NCBI GenBank assembly: GCA_015227615.1 | Contig: JAALGZ010000031.1 | Coordinates: forward strand, 363,827-427,826 | Reading direction: 5' to 3' | Length of the DNA: 64,000 nt | Source: Labyrinthula sp. Ha | Lineage: Eukaryota; Sar; Bigyra; Labyrinthulida; Labyrinthulaceae | Part shown: piece by piece, positions 21,630 to 33,000 of the stretch | Numbering within the stretch: the stretch's first letter is position 1 | How the letters are laid out: each line of letters opens with the position of its first letter | Made by a program: the position numbers and the translations under genes | The notes under the pieces: generated by a model | Told to the model about the DNA's origin: nothing | The model's database searches: none | What the model saw: the letters and a program-made list of their open reading frames with translations, nothing else

Positions 21630-22746
21630 TTAAAATTTAACCTCAGTTACTAAGTATCCCAAACTTTGAAAAAGTGTAGAAACATATTCCTTTTGTTTCT
21701 CCCACTTTTCCTTTTTAGTTACACCCAAGACACATCCTCCACTACCTGGTAACTTTCCACATATATTATTTTCTCTCAATAATTCAATTATTTTTCTATC
21801 TCTTTCTGCAACAGCCAATTCTCCATACATATTATATCGAACTATATAATTCTGGTTTATCAACTCAAGAAATTCTTCAACTAAATTGGGATCCGATTTA
21901 TTTACCATAGACTTCAACAATAAGTGACCACGTTCAGCTAAGGTAGCGACTTTTTTCATTCCTTCAACAACAAGTTTTTCTCCTTGTTTATATCTTTCCT
22001 TTATATTAGAGTGTACTTTTCCTGAGCTTTTTGGAGATATAAACATTTGGTGTTGAGTATCCTGATGAACAAGTACAAACTGCAAAGGGTTCTTCTTTGA
22101 GCTTAAAAATTGTTTGACTTCAGGTAATGAAACAAATTCATTGCTTTGGAAATCCATATATACTACATCATCAAAACTTTGTGATAGTGCATCTTGCATA
22201 CCACCAGCTAAACCAAGTGCTTCAGTTTCAACAGAAAGAGCTAATTTTGCCAAGGCAATAGGTGAAGGAATATCATAATTATTTAGTTTAATAAGACACT
22301 TCAAAAAACCCTGAAAATGAAAAATGAAATATATCTACAATAGTTATTGCTGAAGATCCTGAGAGACCAGATTGTTTTGGAATAGTAGTTGTGAAAGAAA
22401 CTTCAAACATTTTCTTACTTTCTTGAAAGTTGTCATTAAAAATTTTACAGGTTGCTAGAAGTAATCTTATTGCATTCTCTTGTTGTGGATATTGGTCACA
22501 AGCTTTTATCAATTCTTTCCAACAAGGAAAACATATTTTTTCTTGTTGGTCCCTCAAGATGAACTATATCATAATAATAAGAGGTTTTTACTTGTTGACA
22601 GCTATGAATATGAATTTCTGTATGAAAATTAGATACAGTAGATGATATAACTTTTCCATTGAATCCTAAATAAATTTTTAATATATATTTTTACCATCTG
22701 ATGGATTACCTAAAATTCCAATTCTTGCATAAATTTTTTCGTACAT
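21630..22746 (-). CDS. Glucuronokinase (GHMP kinase family)
   Basis: Four exons on the minus strand: 22746-22695, 22665-22592, 22563-22339 and 22310-21630, giving 343 aa. They are separated by GT...AG introns of 29, 28 and 28 nt (22666-22694, 22564-22591, 22311-22338). The joined product matches plant glucuronokinase (EC 2.7.1.43) throughout: ARIGILGNPSDG at the N-terminus, the GHMP ATP loop IPKQSGLSGSSAIT, LGLAGGMQDA, VVYMDF, SSGKVHSNIKERY and the C-terminal GKLPGSGG. The enzyme phosphorylates D-glucuronate to glucuronate-1-phosphate, feeding UDP-glucuronate for wall or glycan precursors after inositol oxidation. The kinase loop is completed only after intron removal, which supports the introns. 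Its ATG lies 3 bp from the divergent start at 22750. Confidence 0.92.
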
Positions 22747-22749
22747 AAA

Positions 22750-23592
22750 ATGAAACAAAAAGAAATAATTATATTCAAACCGGATTTATTATTTGGAGAT
22801 TTAATAAATGAACCATATGAATTATTAAAAACACATACACTTGAATTAACTTTTGAAGCCAGCTTTAATAAAACTAAAGCTATAAAAAGGGAAAGAAACT
22901 TATTCAACTTATTGAAACATATTGCAAGACCAAGAAAAGTACCACTTCTTCTTGAGAAGATTACTATTTTCAAACTTGAGCTAGACGACAAAAAGACAGT
23001 GAAGTTTTACAAGTTATTAAAAATTGCTATTGATCAAGCACCATATTTTCAAATGCTTGAAGTTGATTTTATGCCTATTCGTGCAAGATATTATTATTTG
23101 GACAATTATGTATGCTTCAAAGAAACAAGATTATTTGATTTGAAACATTCTCTTCATATTCTTAGTTGGTTTAGATTTTCTAAACTTAAAGATATTAATG
23201 TGCAAATTGGGAAAATTTTTCACTCAGTGGTTGCTTTCCAACTTCTTTCAGAAAGCCTAGATAATCCAGTGTGCAATATTAACTCAATTGGATTTTCCGG
23301 ATTTTATTCGACTGAAGCTATTATTCCTTTTGTGCTTAAATTTGTTAAACAAGCCGAGAAAATACAAAAAGTATACTTACAAATAAGGTATGTACTCATT
23401 AATAATACCTTAGTTTTGAAATCTATTCTAAACTTCATTAGTAAAGTTAGTTTCAATATGCACTTGAAGGAACTCTACTTTTCTTCCACTGGATTGAGAC
23501 AGATACTGATACCAACTGCTAGATGTGGCACTCAAAATTTATTAAAAGTTCAACGAGTGGGATTAGAAACTATTTCATTAACAAAACATTAA
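22750..23592 (+). CDS. Uncharacterised LRR-like protein
   Basis: A 280-aa ORF, no family recognised. It is rich in Leu, Ile, Phe and Lys, with irregular repeated LEKITIFKLEL, FQMLEVDF, LKDINVQIG and LKELYFSSTGL segments that look like degenerate leucine-rich repeats, similar in style to the LRR exons of the Roco gene at the right end. It may be a stand-alone LRR protein or a decayed LRR relative. A GTATGT donor at 23388 with AG acceptors 26 or 54 nt downstream offers an optional intron; the 54-nt version keeps the frame. The start codon is 3 bp from the glucuronokinase ATG on the other strand, so each gene's 5' leader would overlap the other's coding sequence. Confidence 0.6.
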   Translation: MKQKEIIIFKPDLLFGDLINEPYELLKTHTLELTFEASFNKTKAIKRERNLFNLLKHIARPRKVPLLLEKITIFKLELDDKKTVKFYKLLKIAIDQAPYFQMLEVDFMPIRARYYYLDNYVCFKETRLFDLKHSLHILSWFRFSKLKDINVQIGKIFHSVVAFQLLSESLDNPVCNINSIGFSGFYSTEAIIPFVLKFVKQAEKIQKVYLQIRYVLINNTLVLKSILNFISKVSFNMHLKELYFSSTGLRQILIPTARCGTQNLLKVQRVGLETISLTKH

Positions 23593-23706
23593 TAATGGAG
23601 ACGCAAAAAAAAATTAATTTTAACCTGATTTTTTTTTCGATAGTTATGAAATACCAAACTCTTTTTTAATGAAAAAGTAGTTCTGTTAATTTAAAATGAA
23701 GTAAAT

Positions 23707-25536
23707 TTACGTTTTATATGCTAGACATATCTGAAGACAGTTTGAAATTAAGTTGTGCGCAAGCAATAAACTTTGTTCCGCTTCTCTTGTTTTTTGTATG
23801 TCTTCTTCTCTTTCAACAATAGACAAACGCTTGATCATGTAGTTCGAGACAGAGCATAGCTCATATTCTCTTTTCTTTCTCACAGCTGCGTATGGTAAGG
23901 TTAGATATACAAGTGATTGTTCAGAACTATGGCAATCTTCTGTGGTTATAACTACTTTGAAACGTTTCCAACTAAAATTGTATCTTACGGAGTCATGAAG
24001 GACATTCCACAAACAAACAACCTCATCCGGAAAAGGCTTTACTAAACTAATTTCAAAGTAGAACCGATCACTATCTAATAAGAAATTTCGGTTAGAAACT
24101 CTTGTTTGATTCAATCTGACAATGTTTTCTAGACTACTTTCACTTCTTGATAAGAGCTCCAAAGTAGTTGCAGTTAGTTGATGAATTAACATATAAACTT
24201 TTTGGTAAGAGTGTTTTCTTAGTAGCTCGCTCGTAGATGTATTAAGATCTTCCGCCTTTATTATTGTTTCTACGGTATGTACTAAATTCACCTCGGGTGC
24301 TACACCAGTAATGTCGTTAAAAACAATGCGCTTAAAACAACCTTTGCTTCCTGTGCTTAAAAGAAAATTTCCTTTGTACTTCGCTGCAAATTTACTTAAT
24401 GAGCAGTAGCATAGTGTCAACTTAGTACAAGGGCACCATTTTTCTATTAACGCTATTATAAACTCTTTCTGTAAATCAATACACTGTGAGGTGAACTTCG
24501 GCCAATTACGAGGTAAAATGCTTTTAACCACTCGATGGTGGGTATGCCAAGAATGAGCCTCTTTCTCATTAAGAATTTGCAATAGTTCTAGCTTATTCAC
24601 TATAATAGATGTTTCCTTTATATCCAGAACATGGGAAATGTCATAGCTTCTAGTTTCTAGATTCAATTGGGGAAAGCGATGCCAACTGTTAAGAAAATCT
24701 TTGCCTAGGTTGAATATGTTTCGAATAGATACATAGAAGTTCTGTTCAAAGTACAAAAAGCTAAACTCATATTGATCATATAGCTTTGAGTATGCTAGCA
24801 GATGAGTACTGTGAAGAGGGCTTTCAGTCAATACTCGTATTTTGAAGAAGCTGTTTTTAGCAGTTGCATGTTTAATCCACCATGTTTGACCTAAATTTTG
24901 AACTTCTTCAAAATGAGCAATAAGTTTATCATTGGTAAGAATATTTTTTACTTCATCACCAAACTTCTCTACTTGAAACAGAAACTGCAAAAACGTCTCT
25001 TTCTCTGTTGCAGTAGCAGATATCTCTACCCTAGGAAGCACTGCCCGAGTTTCTTGAAGCCTAATAGTGTCGCTTATTAGTTGTTTTACTCCTCCTAGAC
25101 TCAGTCTTGTATTTGGTATGATAGCTTTCCCAGAGAATAGTGTTTCTCCTGCAAGAATAGTAACCTTCTTCTTTCCCTTAATTGCCATCTCAAAGGTCTC
25201 TGACTTTGACACTACTACTGCTGGTTGAAACAATTTATGATATAGACCTCTACGCTTCTTTTCTTCCTCAATGGCCTTTTCAACTTTACCTTTATTTATT
25301 TCCTCGCTAATCATATCTTCTATTGACGTGTCAAATAACTCCTTTGCTTGCCTTCGTAGATCCTCCTTAAGGTAATCATCAATTGCCCTTTCCTTGAGTT
25401 CCTCTAACTGATTCTCAGCTTCCTCAGCCAAACTCTCAAGCAATATATCAATGTCCTTATCAAAGTTCTCTTCCGGACGAAGTGTGCTCTTCTTGGACGC
25501 AAAATAATCTCTAAAGCTATTATCAGCAAACTTCAT
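23707..25536 (-). CDS. Uncharacterised protein with two copies of an unnamed repeated domain (paralogue B)
   Basis: A 609-aa single-exon ORF, not recognised. Residues about 20-98 are highly charged and predicted coiled coil (EEAENQLEELKERAIDDYL). Two long alpha/beta-looking units follow, roughly 120-320 and 340-577. Each resembles the two units of the next gene: a strand-turn-strand opening (VTILAGETLFSGKAI), a SLGGVKQLI helix, a central W-W-I-x-H then [FY]F-x-I block (WWIKHATAKNSFFKIRV; RFYFEISLVKPF in unit 2) and a closing RFPQLNLETRSYDI or SNYMIKRLSIVE segment. No signal peptide or membrane span is evident. It is transcribed in line with the 599-aa gene, starting 38 bp after that gene's stop, as expected for tandem duplicates. 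Confidence 0.75.
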   Translation of the reverse strand: MKFADNSFRDYFASKKSTLRPEENFDKDIDILLESLAEEAENQLEELKERAIDDYLKEDLRRQAKELFDTSIEDMISEEINKGKVEKAIEEEKKRRGLYHKLFQPAVVVSKSETFEMAIKGKKKVTILAGETLFSGKAIIPNTRLSLGGVKQLISDTIRLQETRAVLPRVEISATATEKETFLQFLFQVEKFGDEVKNILTNDKLIAHFEEVQNLGQTWWIKHATAKNSFFKIRVLTESPLHSTHLLAYSKLYDQYEFSFLYFEQNFYVSIRNIFNLGKDFLNSWHRFPQLNLETRSYDISHVLDIKETSIIVNKLELLQILNEKEAHSWHTHHRVVKSILPRNWPKFTSQCIDLQKEFIIALIEKWCPCTKLTLCYCSLSKFAAKYKGNFLLSTGSKGCFKRIVFNDITGVAPEVNLVHTVETIIKAEDLNTSTSELLRKHSYQKVYMLIHQLTATTLELLSRSESSLENIVRLNQTRVSNRNFLLDSDRFYFEISLVKPFPDEVVCLWNVLHDSVRYNFSWKRFKVVITTEDCHSSEQSLVYLTLPYAAVRKKREYELCSVSNYMIKRLSIVEREEDIQKTREAEQSLLLAHNLISNCLQICLAYKT

Positions 25537-25574
25537 TGAAACTTTAATTCTTATTGCTCGTTTTAAACGTATAA

Positions 25575-27374
25575 CTATTCTTTTGTTTCAATATTCTTTT
25601 TAACTGCGAATGGTTTACCCTGACTATCCCAAGGAGCTTTCGTTTGAAGCAGAGGAAGCTTAGAAACCTCTTTTTCTACTCTCTTTCCTAGAGGTCTAAT
25701 ACGATGAGGTCCCTTCATATTAGGAAACACTTTACTTTCCAAGCTACTTTTTTCTTCTATTTTCGACTCAGGGACTATATCAACTTCAGAGGACTCTTGC
25801 CTCTTTAAAACAACTTGCCGTATCTCTGATTCTTCTACCTGCTTTGACTCAATCCTTTCTTTGCCTTTACTGGGTCGTTCACTGTTATTTTTATCTCTGT
25901 CATTTTTTTGTTCTATTGTTTGCTTGATTTTCTCAGCTGCTTGGTTGAGCACAATTTTATTTGCAGTTTCCCAGATTGATCTCTCACCTTCCCAAACCAT
26001 AAACTTGCTGACAACACTATTCTTGAAGGTGAATAAAAGGTAACCTCTAGATTTAGTACTCACATCTGGAAAAGACATGTCTAATAAAGGTTGGTCACCT
26101 TTTGCGTTGTTAAGCGTCAGGTAAACACTTTGTCCATGAAATAGCAAAATGACTACAAGTCCTTGAATATAGATCTTATTTGCGATAAGTTCTGAGTCCA
26201 AGCTGTGTTCAGTAAGTTGTGCTTCGTAATATTGTTTTCCGGTATTGTGAGAAATCCAGCTGTTGTTTTTAGTTACCTTTCTGTTTAGGGTATCTAGCTT
26301 CGTAAGAGCATCTTCTGAGGATGTTACGTAGTGAATCATAATTGCAGAGAGATTATAAACAACCTTTTTATCCGCAAAAAAAAAGTTATGCTTAGGGAAA
26401 TCTGGTGTTTCAAAGGTAAAAGCGAGTTTATTCTGTTGCTGTTGAAATTTTCTTAAAATGTGAGGAATCATGTGAAGATTTATCGTGTCGTTTAACTCAA
26501 TAATCCCTTCGTAACACCAATTACCAAAAGAAAACAAAACTTTTCGTTGGCCTTCAGAATTCATTTTTTTGCCCAAGTAATAAGTTTGTATGTAACTTCC
26601 ATCCAGGTATTGTTCTTCTGATTTCTTCACTACGTTGGGATCTATTTCGGCATTCTCAGTCCTAAAATTAGTTGATCCGGATATAAGCTCCTTGTTGATT
26701 TGTTTCTTTCTAAAGACCCCTACATTCACTAATTCATCAGATGAATTCCAAACAACAATTTTTGACAATCGGTGAGTTTCGCACTCAATCAGGTCATACG
26801 ATATAAGTTGAAGTCCATAGCCTTGCTTCGTTAGCTTTGGGAATCTCTTGTTTACCAGATTATTTGTTTTACCACTTGCATCACTTAGCTTAACATAAAT
26901 TTTACCACGTATGTATACTAAAGACATTTCTTGTGAACCGGCGTAAGTTGAATAAGCAATCATATCAACATATTCCTTCATAAAATCTTTGGCTAAGCTT
27001 ATCTCAAAGTATATTCCATCTTTAGCTTCACTTTCTAACCAGGAGGTAGAACCTATACTTGACATTTTAGAGATAGTTTGTAATAGCTCATCAGAAGTAA
27101 GTTCTTTAAAAATACTTTTACTTAGCCATAGAAGCTCCTGATAGCAACGAAACAGGCAATCGCCTTTTGGAATTTCTTCTTCACCACAAAGCAAGGACAG
27201 CGGATCGTTCTCGTGAAGTTTACTTAGTCTCTTAACTAGCTTATTCACTCCTTGTAGAGATATTTCTTTTGCTGATATTTCTATATCACCCATATATACT
27301 TCTCCTCCAGCTATTATTGCAACCTCTCTCAAACGTGAGTCATGTTCTGCAAATACAAAATAAATTGTTTTCAT
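25575..27374 (-). CDS. Uncharacterised protein with two copies of the same unnamed domain (paralogue A)
   Basis: A 599-aa single-exon ORF, not recognised. It holds two copies of the unit shared with the downstream 609-aa protein, at about residues 16-210 and 277-462. Matching blocks are EVAIIAGGEVYMGDIEI and RKVLFSFGNWCYEGIIEL at the unit starts, ISLQGVNKLV and INLHMIPHIL helices, SWLESEAKDGIYFEISL and SWISHNTGKQYYEAQL in the middle, and KRFPKLTKQGYGLQLISYDL and SFPDVSTKSRGYLLFTF near the end, each followed by a KIVVW or KFMVW strand. A Lys/Glu-rich, probably disordered tail follows from about 465 to 599. It lies 97 bp after the SGNH-amidohydrolase gene on the same strand. Confidence 0.75.
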   Translation of the reverse strand: MKTIYFVFAEHDSRLREVAIIAGGEVYMGDIEISAKEISLQGVNKLVKRLSKLHENDPLSLLCGEEEIPKGDCLFRCYQELLWLSKSIFKELTSDELLQTISKMSSIGSTSWLESEAKDGIYFEISLAKDFMKEYVDMIAYSTYAGSQEMSLVYIRGKIYVKLSDASGKTNNLVNKRFPKLTKQGYGLQLISYDLIECETHRLSKIVVWNSSDELVNVGVFRKKQINKELISGSTNFRTENAEIDPNVVKKSEEQYLDGSYIQTYYLGKKMNSEGQRKVLFSFGNWCYEGIIELNDTINLHMIPHILRKFQQQQNKLAFTFETPDFPKHNFFFADKKVVYNLSAIMIHYVTSSEDALTKLDTLNRKVTKNNSWISHNTGKQYYEAQLTEHSLDSELIANKIYIQGLVVILLFHGQSVYLTLNNAKGDQPLLDMSFPDVSTKSRGYLLFTFKNSVVSKFMVWEGERSIWETANKIVLNQAAEKIKQTIEQKNDRDKNNSERPSKGKERIESKQVEESEIRQVVLKRQESSEVDIVPESKIEEKSSLESKVFPNMKGPHRIRPLGKRVEKEVSKLPLLQTKAPWDSQGKPFAVKKNIETKE

Positions 27375-27471
27375 TTTGAGATTCTAACTGACACATTCTG
27401 CAAGTAAACCATACAGAAATTAATTCCATTACTTACCCGAAAATGAAAACCATATATTTGTGCAAATAGGT

Positions 27472-30043
27472 TCAACAGCAGCTACGATAAATGGCTGTTC
27501 CGGCACGTAGTTTCGCAGAATTTGCAAGGCGAGGTCCATTCTTTCCTGGAAGATGTGGATTAGCAAACTCACGACAAGTGTTTGAGTCCAAGACGCTATA
27601 TGTTCCACCAATAGCACTGGCCCAAACCTTTAGACTTCGAAGAAAAGCAGGGTTTTTTTTCAGGTTAGGTAGTTCTCCTTCAGTTGAAACTAAGCAAACA
27701 AAGTCAGCACAAAAACCAGGTTCAATGCGACCCAAAGAATCCTCCGAAAAACTTCCATAGGCAGCATTAGTTGTATACATCGCTAATGCTTCACTAAAAC
27801 AAAGGCATTCCTCAGGGAGAAATACACTTTCTTTCTCCCCTTTGCCAAACCAGGTGTCATGGCTATTGTGTCTAAAAATAAGGTCATACATACCTTTCAA
27901 TGGGGTAATAGACTCAACTGGGGCGTCGCTAGATCCAGTAAGTGTAATGCCGCGGTGAAGAAGAGTCTTCCAAGAATAGCATAGTTTTTGTCTCTCCTTA
28001 TCCTTGATTCGTTTATCAATCCAGCTGGCATCAGTAGGCACAAACGATCCTTGTATATTGCATATTAATCCAGTTCCACATTTCTCCATTCTTTCAATAA
28101 TATTTTTATTCAATATCTGAATATGGGTTAGTTGAGGTCGATGTTGTTCATAGATCTCTTGTTGAGATAAATCAATATCCGCGCCATAAATCGATTCGTA
28201 CGTTTTCAAAACTTGGTCCACTGCTGCATCTCCGATGCAATGAACTTCTACTTGAATATTATTGTTCTTTGCCTTTTTAATGATCGCTTTTAACTCGTTA
28301 TTGGAGTGAATCAATATTCCAGCAAACTCAGTCAAAGAATTATTTTTAAACAATGCAGCTGATTCAGCTCCCAAAGATCCATCTGCAAATATTTTTATTC
28401 TTTCATTTCTCAAGACACTACTTTCTCCTTGATTCATTACTCGCTTTTCTTCAACCATCCTGTCAAGTTCTTTGTATCCACTAACAAGGTTAACACGTAT
28501 ATCAAGTTCTCCTTCTCTTTCAAGATGCTGATATATCGGATAAAACCCTTCATCATTAGTATTCACTGCAGTAAGACCAGCTGCTTTACATATTTCTAAA
28601 CCTTTTTTTACACACTTTAGCTTATATGAAAATGAATCAGCAGAGCTTTTAAAACTATATTCATCAAGCACTGAAAATACTTTAGTTGCGGCCATTTCCT
28701 TTACTAAACCAGTTTCAAAATTAAACTCCCCACCAGAAACTTTAGTATCATCATTAAAACCACATACTTCAATTGCTCTAGAGTTAAGTATAGCAATATG
28801 CGCACACACACGAAACAATATTATTGGTTTTTCACAACCCAAAGTATCCAAAGCTTGCTTTTCTGGGAAATCTGTTTCATCCTCAAACTGCTCGTGATCC
28901 CACCCAAACCCTACAATAATTCCTCTTTCTTCCGGACACTTTTTCTCATCTATATACTCCCTAAGGAGATGAAGAATATCTTTCGTGCCCCTGCATGATG
29001 TCAAATCTACGTTAAAAGTAGATTCCCCTAACATTGCAACATGTAAATGGCCATCCATTAACCCAGGCAATACAATTTTATCCTGTAGATTCACCCATTG
29101 AACATTTTTCAAATTAACAGGGGGTGAGACAAACTTGCCTTTAGATACGAAGAAAGTTTTCTTTTCAAAGTTGTTCACTGCCCAATCCCAAACATACCCA
29201 GCTTTATATCCTATAACCTGCTCGGTCTCCTGACAGGCAGTATCACAGTATCCAAAAAAGGACATCTCATCGTGATAAGGAAGATGATTCGGAGTCTCAG
29301 AATAACTGATATAAGGAATATTCTTCTCAATTAGAAATAGAAGCGCTTCAAATACTATTTTTTGTCCCGTCTTATTGAAATGGAGTCCATCATTAAAACA
29401 CTTGTATTTCCAATCCTCCATTTGGAAAAATTTGTTAAAAATGTCCAGAAAGAAGCTCTTTATATATAAATTGTTCCTATTTTTAAGGTAAGAAGAAACT
29501 GAGGAAACTGCGTTTGCGTATTTCTTAGTATTTTGAGTTTGTCTCACCGGAGTAAGGGGAGCGTTCTCTCCATATTTGTTGAATTTATCTTCCATGGTCT
29601 GTTCCTCATTCACGGGCGGGGGAGATATCAAAATGACATTTAGTTCTCTTCCCAGTTCACATGCTAGCTTTTCTATTTGTAGAAGCATGTTTTTTAAGTT
29701 GTTTTCAAACTTACCAACTGGAACGAACTGTTTAGATCCTGAGTGAAGACAAACAGCATCATTGGCTCCAAACCAAATGGTCAATATAACATGATCATAG
29801 TGATTCAATGCCACTCGAATTTCCTTCAACATATCAGAAATGTATTGCAGAGCCCATTTTGTGTTCCAACCACTAAGACCTCTGTTGATAAAGTCAGCTT
29901 TTCGACAGTACTACATAAAGAAAAACGGTAAAAAGTACATGATCAGCTAGTAGTTGACCCCAACCACCTTCTTCAAAGCTTCTTTGAGTAAGTGAATCCC
30001 CGAATAATATGAACTTGATGTTACGTTTTCTGCTGAACTTCAT
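27472..30043 (-). CDS. SGNH/GDSL hydrolase (IAH1-like) fused to an amidohydrolase-3 (YtcJ-like) domain
   Basis: Two exons (30043-29939 and 29910-27472) joined across a 28-nt intron (29911-29938) give 847 aa. Residues 1 to about 225 match IAH1-type SGNH esterases: FILFGDSLTQ with nucleophile Ser16, GGWGQLLADH, INRGLSGWNT, the GAND block, VILISPPPVNE and catalytic DGLHFN. From about residue 230 to 770 the protein is a metal-dependent amidohydrolase of the YtcJ/LAF3 type: LPGLMDGHLHV with the HxH metal ligands near 320, IIVGFGWDHE, FADGSLGAESAAL, VHCIGDAAVD near 595 and SSDAPVE near 700. The GDS block and the junction are correct only with the intron removed. The IAH1 homology on both sides of the intron supports the join. 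Deacylation followed by amide or lactone hydrolysis of one substrate is a guess. Confidence 0.88.
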
Positions 30044-33000
30044 TTTCGTCTGTTATATCTTTATTTTTTTTTTTCGTCTCAATGTTATAACTTAAATGGG
30101 ATATTTAACATATATATATTAATATCATACCATATTTGCTAATATTAACATATTCAATTTCTCTCTCTAATATTCATAAGTTGATTATAACATTGTGTAA
30201 CTCAAGATTTCTGACTGAAAATAAGTTATTGATTTAATGCTTATAAGTATAAATATAGATTCTAACATATAAGATAAAAGAATTAACTGGGTATACTGTC
30301 CTTACGCTTATACGAAACATGTGGTCTTAGTACCTAGTTGCATACTTTCATTATACTCTTATTCTAACTGATCCTGTTGTCAGGTCCGGAAGTTTCACTG
30401 GATATTTAAATATTATCATGAACAAGAGCACATAATTTACCAAATCAACATTTAAATCAATCAGAAAGCAAAAGTTAACATGTCATGAATTTCCTATAGA
30501 AGGAATTCCATAAGAATGGACAATGCCTCTGACTATACTCGGAGCCTGTTTGATGAGATGTATGAAGTTTGTTCACTCTGATGCAACAAATTCTTTCAAG
30601 GCCGTTGCTTCTTCGCCTATGCTTCGCCTTCTGCTAGTAGGTATGTTGATCCAGTTCGAAGACGGTTGGATATATATTAGTTCTGGTAGCTTTGGACTAG
30701 AAAAAATTTAAGTCTGCAGTGTTGATTTTTTATTTAGTATGTGAAGCTATTCTTGAGACGATTTCTTACTTTGGCTCTGCAACTAAGATGGGCCAGATTT
30801 TCCATGCTATCTGAGATATTATGTGAATGCTTCAAACCTATATGCTGAAAAAAGGGATAAATATTTTATGGCTATTCGATTAATATTTGAAGCTGTTGGT
30901 TGCTTTGGAAGGTTTTCTTAACTTTATCCATTAATCTCACACATTCGAGGCACTCAAGGCTTTGCTCACTTCGACAGTTGTATAGTTATTAGATAGTTCT
31001 GGTAATGCCCTAATAGCAAAAGTCCTTTATTCTTGAATCTTTAGGAGGCAAATGCCGAATGAAGTAGCCGCTTTTTGACATTTAGTTCGACAACTCTATT
31101 TTTTTAAGAATTATGTTTTAACTTAATGTTAAGTACTTCCTATGGATCTTGTATATTTTGGAAATCAAATATCATTTTTTCCCAAGTACTAGCATCTTAA
31201 ATGGCCGCTGCAACTTACTCTACTAGAAATGTAGCTATCCATTCTCCTTTGGTATTCCAAATTAGGAAAATATTTATCTTCCACTGGGGTAACAAACAAT
31301 ATTTCCATACCTTTGGCCAAACTGATCTTACACAGTTCTTCAATTATTATATCGTTTGTTCTTAGGGTAAGTGTTACTACTTATATAGTTTTGCAGCACT
31401 AAAACTACCCGCATTATCGCAGACTTAATTTCGTTATTCTAAGTGCTAGTTCATATTTGTTTGGCAGTTTGATGAAAATATGCTAGCACGCCTTACACTT
31501 GGCATTTAGCAGTTCGTTTCGTGCTTGTGTGTTCTCAAACTTTCAAACCTAGGATTCTAGGATGCATATTTGAATCTTTGTTCTGTTGCTATGTTAGTTC
31601 ATGTCTTTTCCAAATAGGGCTTGATCAACCTTAAGAGACATCGAATGATCATCTCTAATGAGGTATTTCATCTACTTCTCTAAGTATGGTCAAATATACA
31701 AAATTTAAGCGTAATATCAATCTAAAAATGTTGTAGTTCTTTGCAGCATAAACAGCTCTGGGATTAATTAGGAGAAGATTTTGTTTCCTTGAAAAGACAA
31801 AAAACTAGTTTAGAATTTTGCTTCCCAAAAGCAACTCCTGGCGTCATAAATGAGTGGCATTATCTTCTATACTAGTTTTGGAGGACAAATATAAAGTGTA
31901 GTTTAACTGTGTCTCACCTGTGACCCATAAACACCCAATTATATCTTTTCAGTAGAATGGAGTAAACGTGACAGCGCCGACTACTATTTAATTCTAAAGC
32001 ATCATTCATCACAGCATTAACAACATCTGCAATACATTTTTCTGGTTAAATTCTATTGATTTGACTATGTATTGAGACAATAACGATATTATGCTAGCGT
32101 AGCTACACTCAGAATATACTTTTTATGAGAGGGTTATTCAGAATTTGCATCTATGTCTAGGAACATTATAAAGAGCTAGGTCACTGCAACCCACAGTATT
32201 ATAAATTAAAGTTTAAAAAAAAAATTTCTAGAAACAGGTGTAACAAAGTATTGATGCTTTCTATTGTAAATCGGGATTCAGTAGTCATGGTTTTGTTAGT
32301 TACCTCGGTTTGACGATTTATCTTTGTAGGAAGCCTCGTACCTGAATATTATTATACTGACCCACAGCATTAAGCAAAGGATATTCGCCAAAAAAAGACC
32401 AGTTGCCTCCAGTTACATATTCGGTTCATTCAAAGGCAATTAATTCTTTGTGTCCATCTCCGTTCAGCGTAATTAGAATATCAGCAGTAGAATTACCCTC
32501 TACAAGGTATTCACCAATGGATCAACTTCCATGTGCAATGCTAAGAAGAAATAATTCCAGGTCGAGAAATTATTCCGTAGCAGATAGTTTCATATTGTTT
32601 CTTACATATTCATTAGTAGCAGAGAATAATATCAACGAAGCTCCATAAAGTTCCTAAGAGATACCAAGAAACACAAGTTTCGCTGATTATTTTTAAATTA
32701 ATTGAGCTCGAGTATTACCGTAGAAGAAGCGCGAATAAAGACTTCAGGGCAAACTATCAACTACGAAATACAATATGTGTAAACCTGTTCAATAATTTCC
32801 ATTTCATGGTGACGAACCCCACTGTGTATAGAGTGTTTCTAAGGTTTTCTTCTGTAACTTCTGGTATGTTTTTCTGCTATAACTTTCTTACTTAATTTAG
32901 TATTCTGCTCTAAATTCTGCTTTTAAATTCTTCAGGGAAAAGGCGACACTAACTCTTTTTCTATGTAGTTTATTGCTAAATCGTGTCTGCTTAAAGGTTA

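Noticed and set aside
31198-31380. Minus-strand open stretch of about 60 codons recalling an SGNH hydrolase block (TND followed by a VTP segment)
   Set aside because: Too short, lacks GDS and DxxH blocks, and surrounding frames are full of stops. It could be a remnant but cannot be separated from chance.
32340-32480. Minus-strand segment resembling the region after a copia protease site
   Set aside because: Similarity is confined to about 30 residues and no reverse transcriptase or integrase motif was found nearby.
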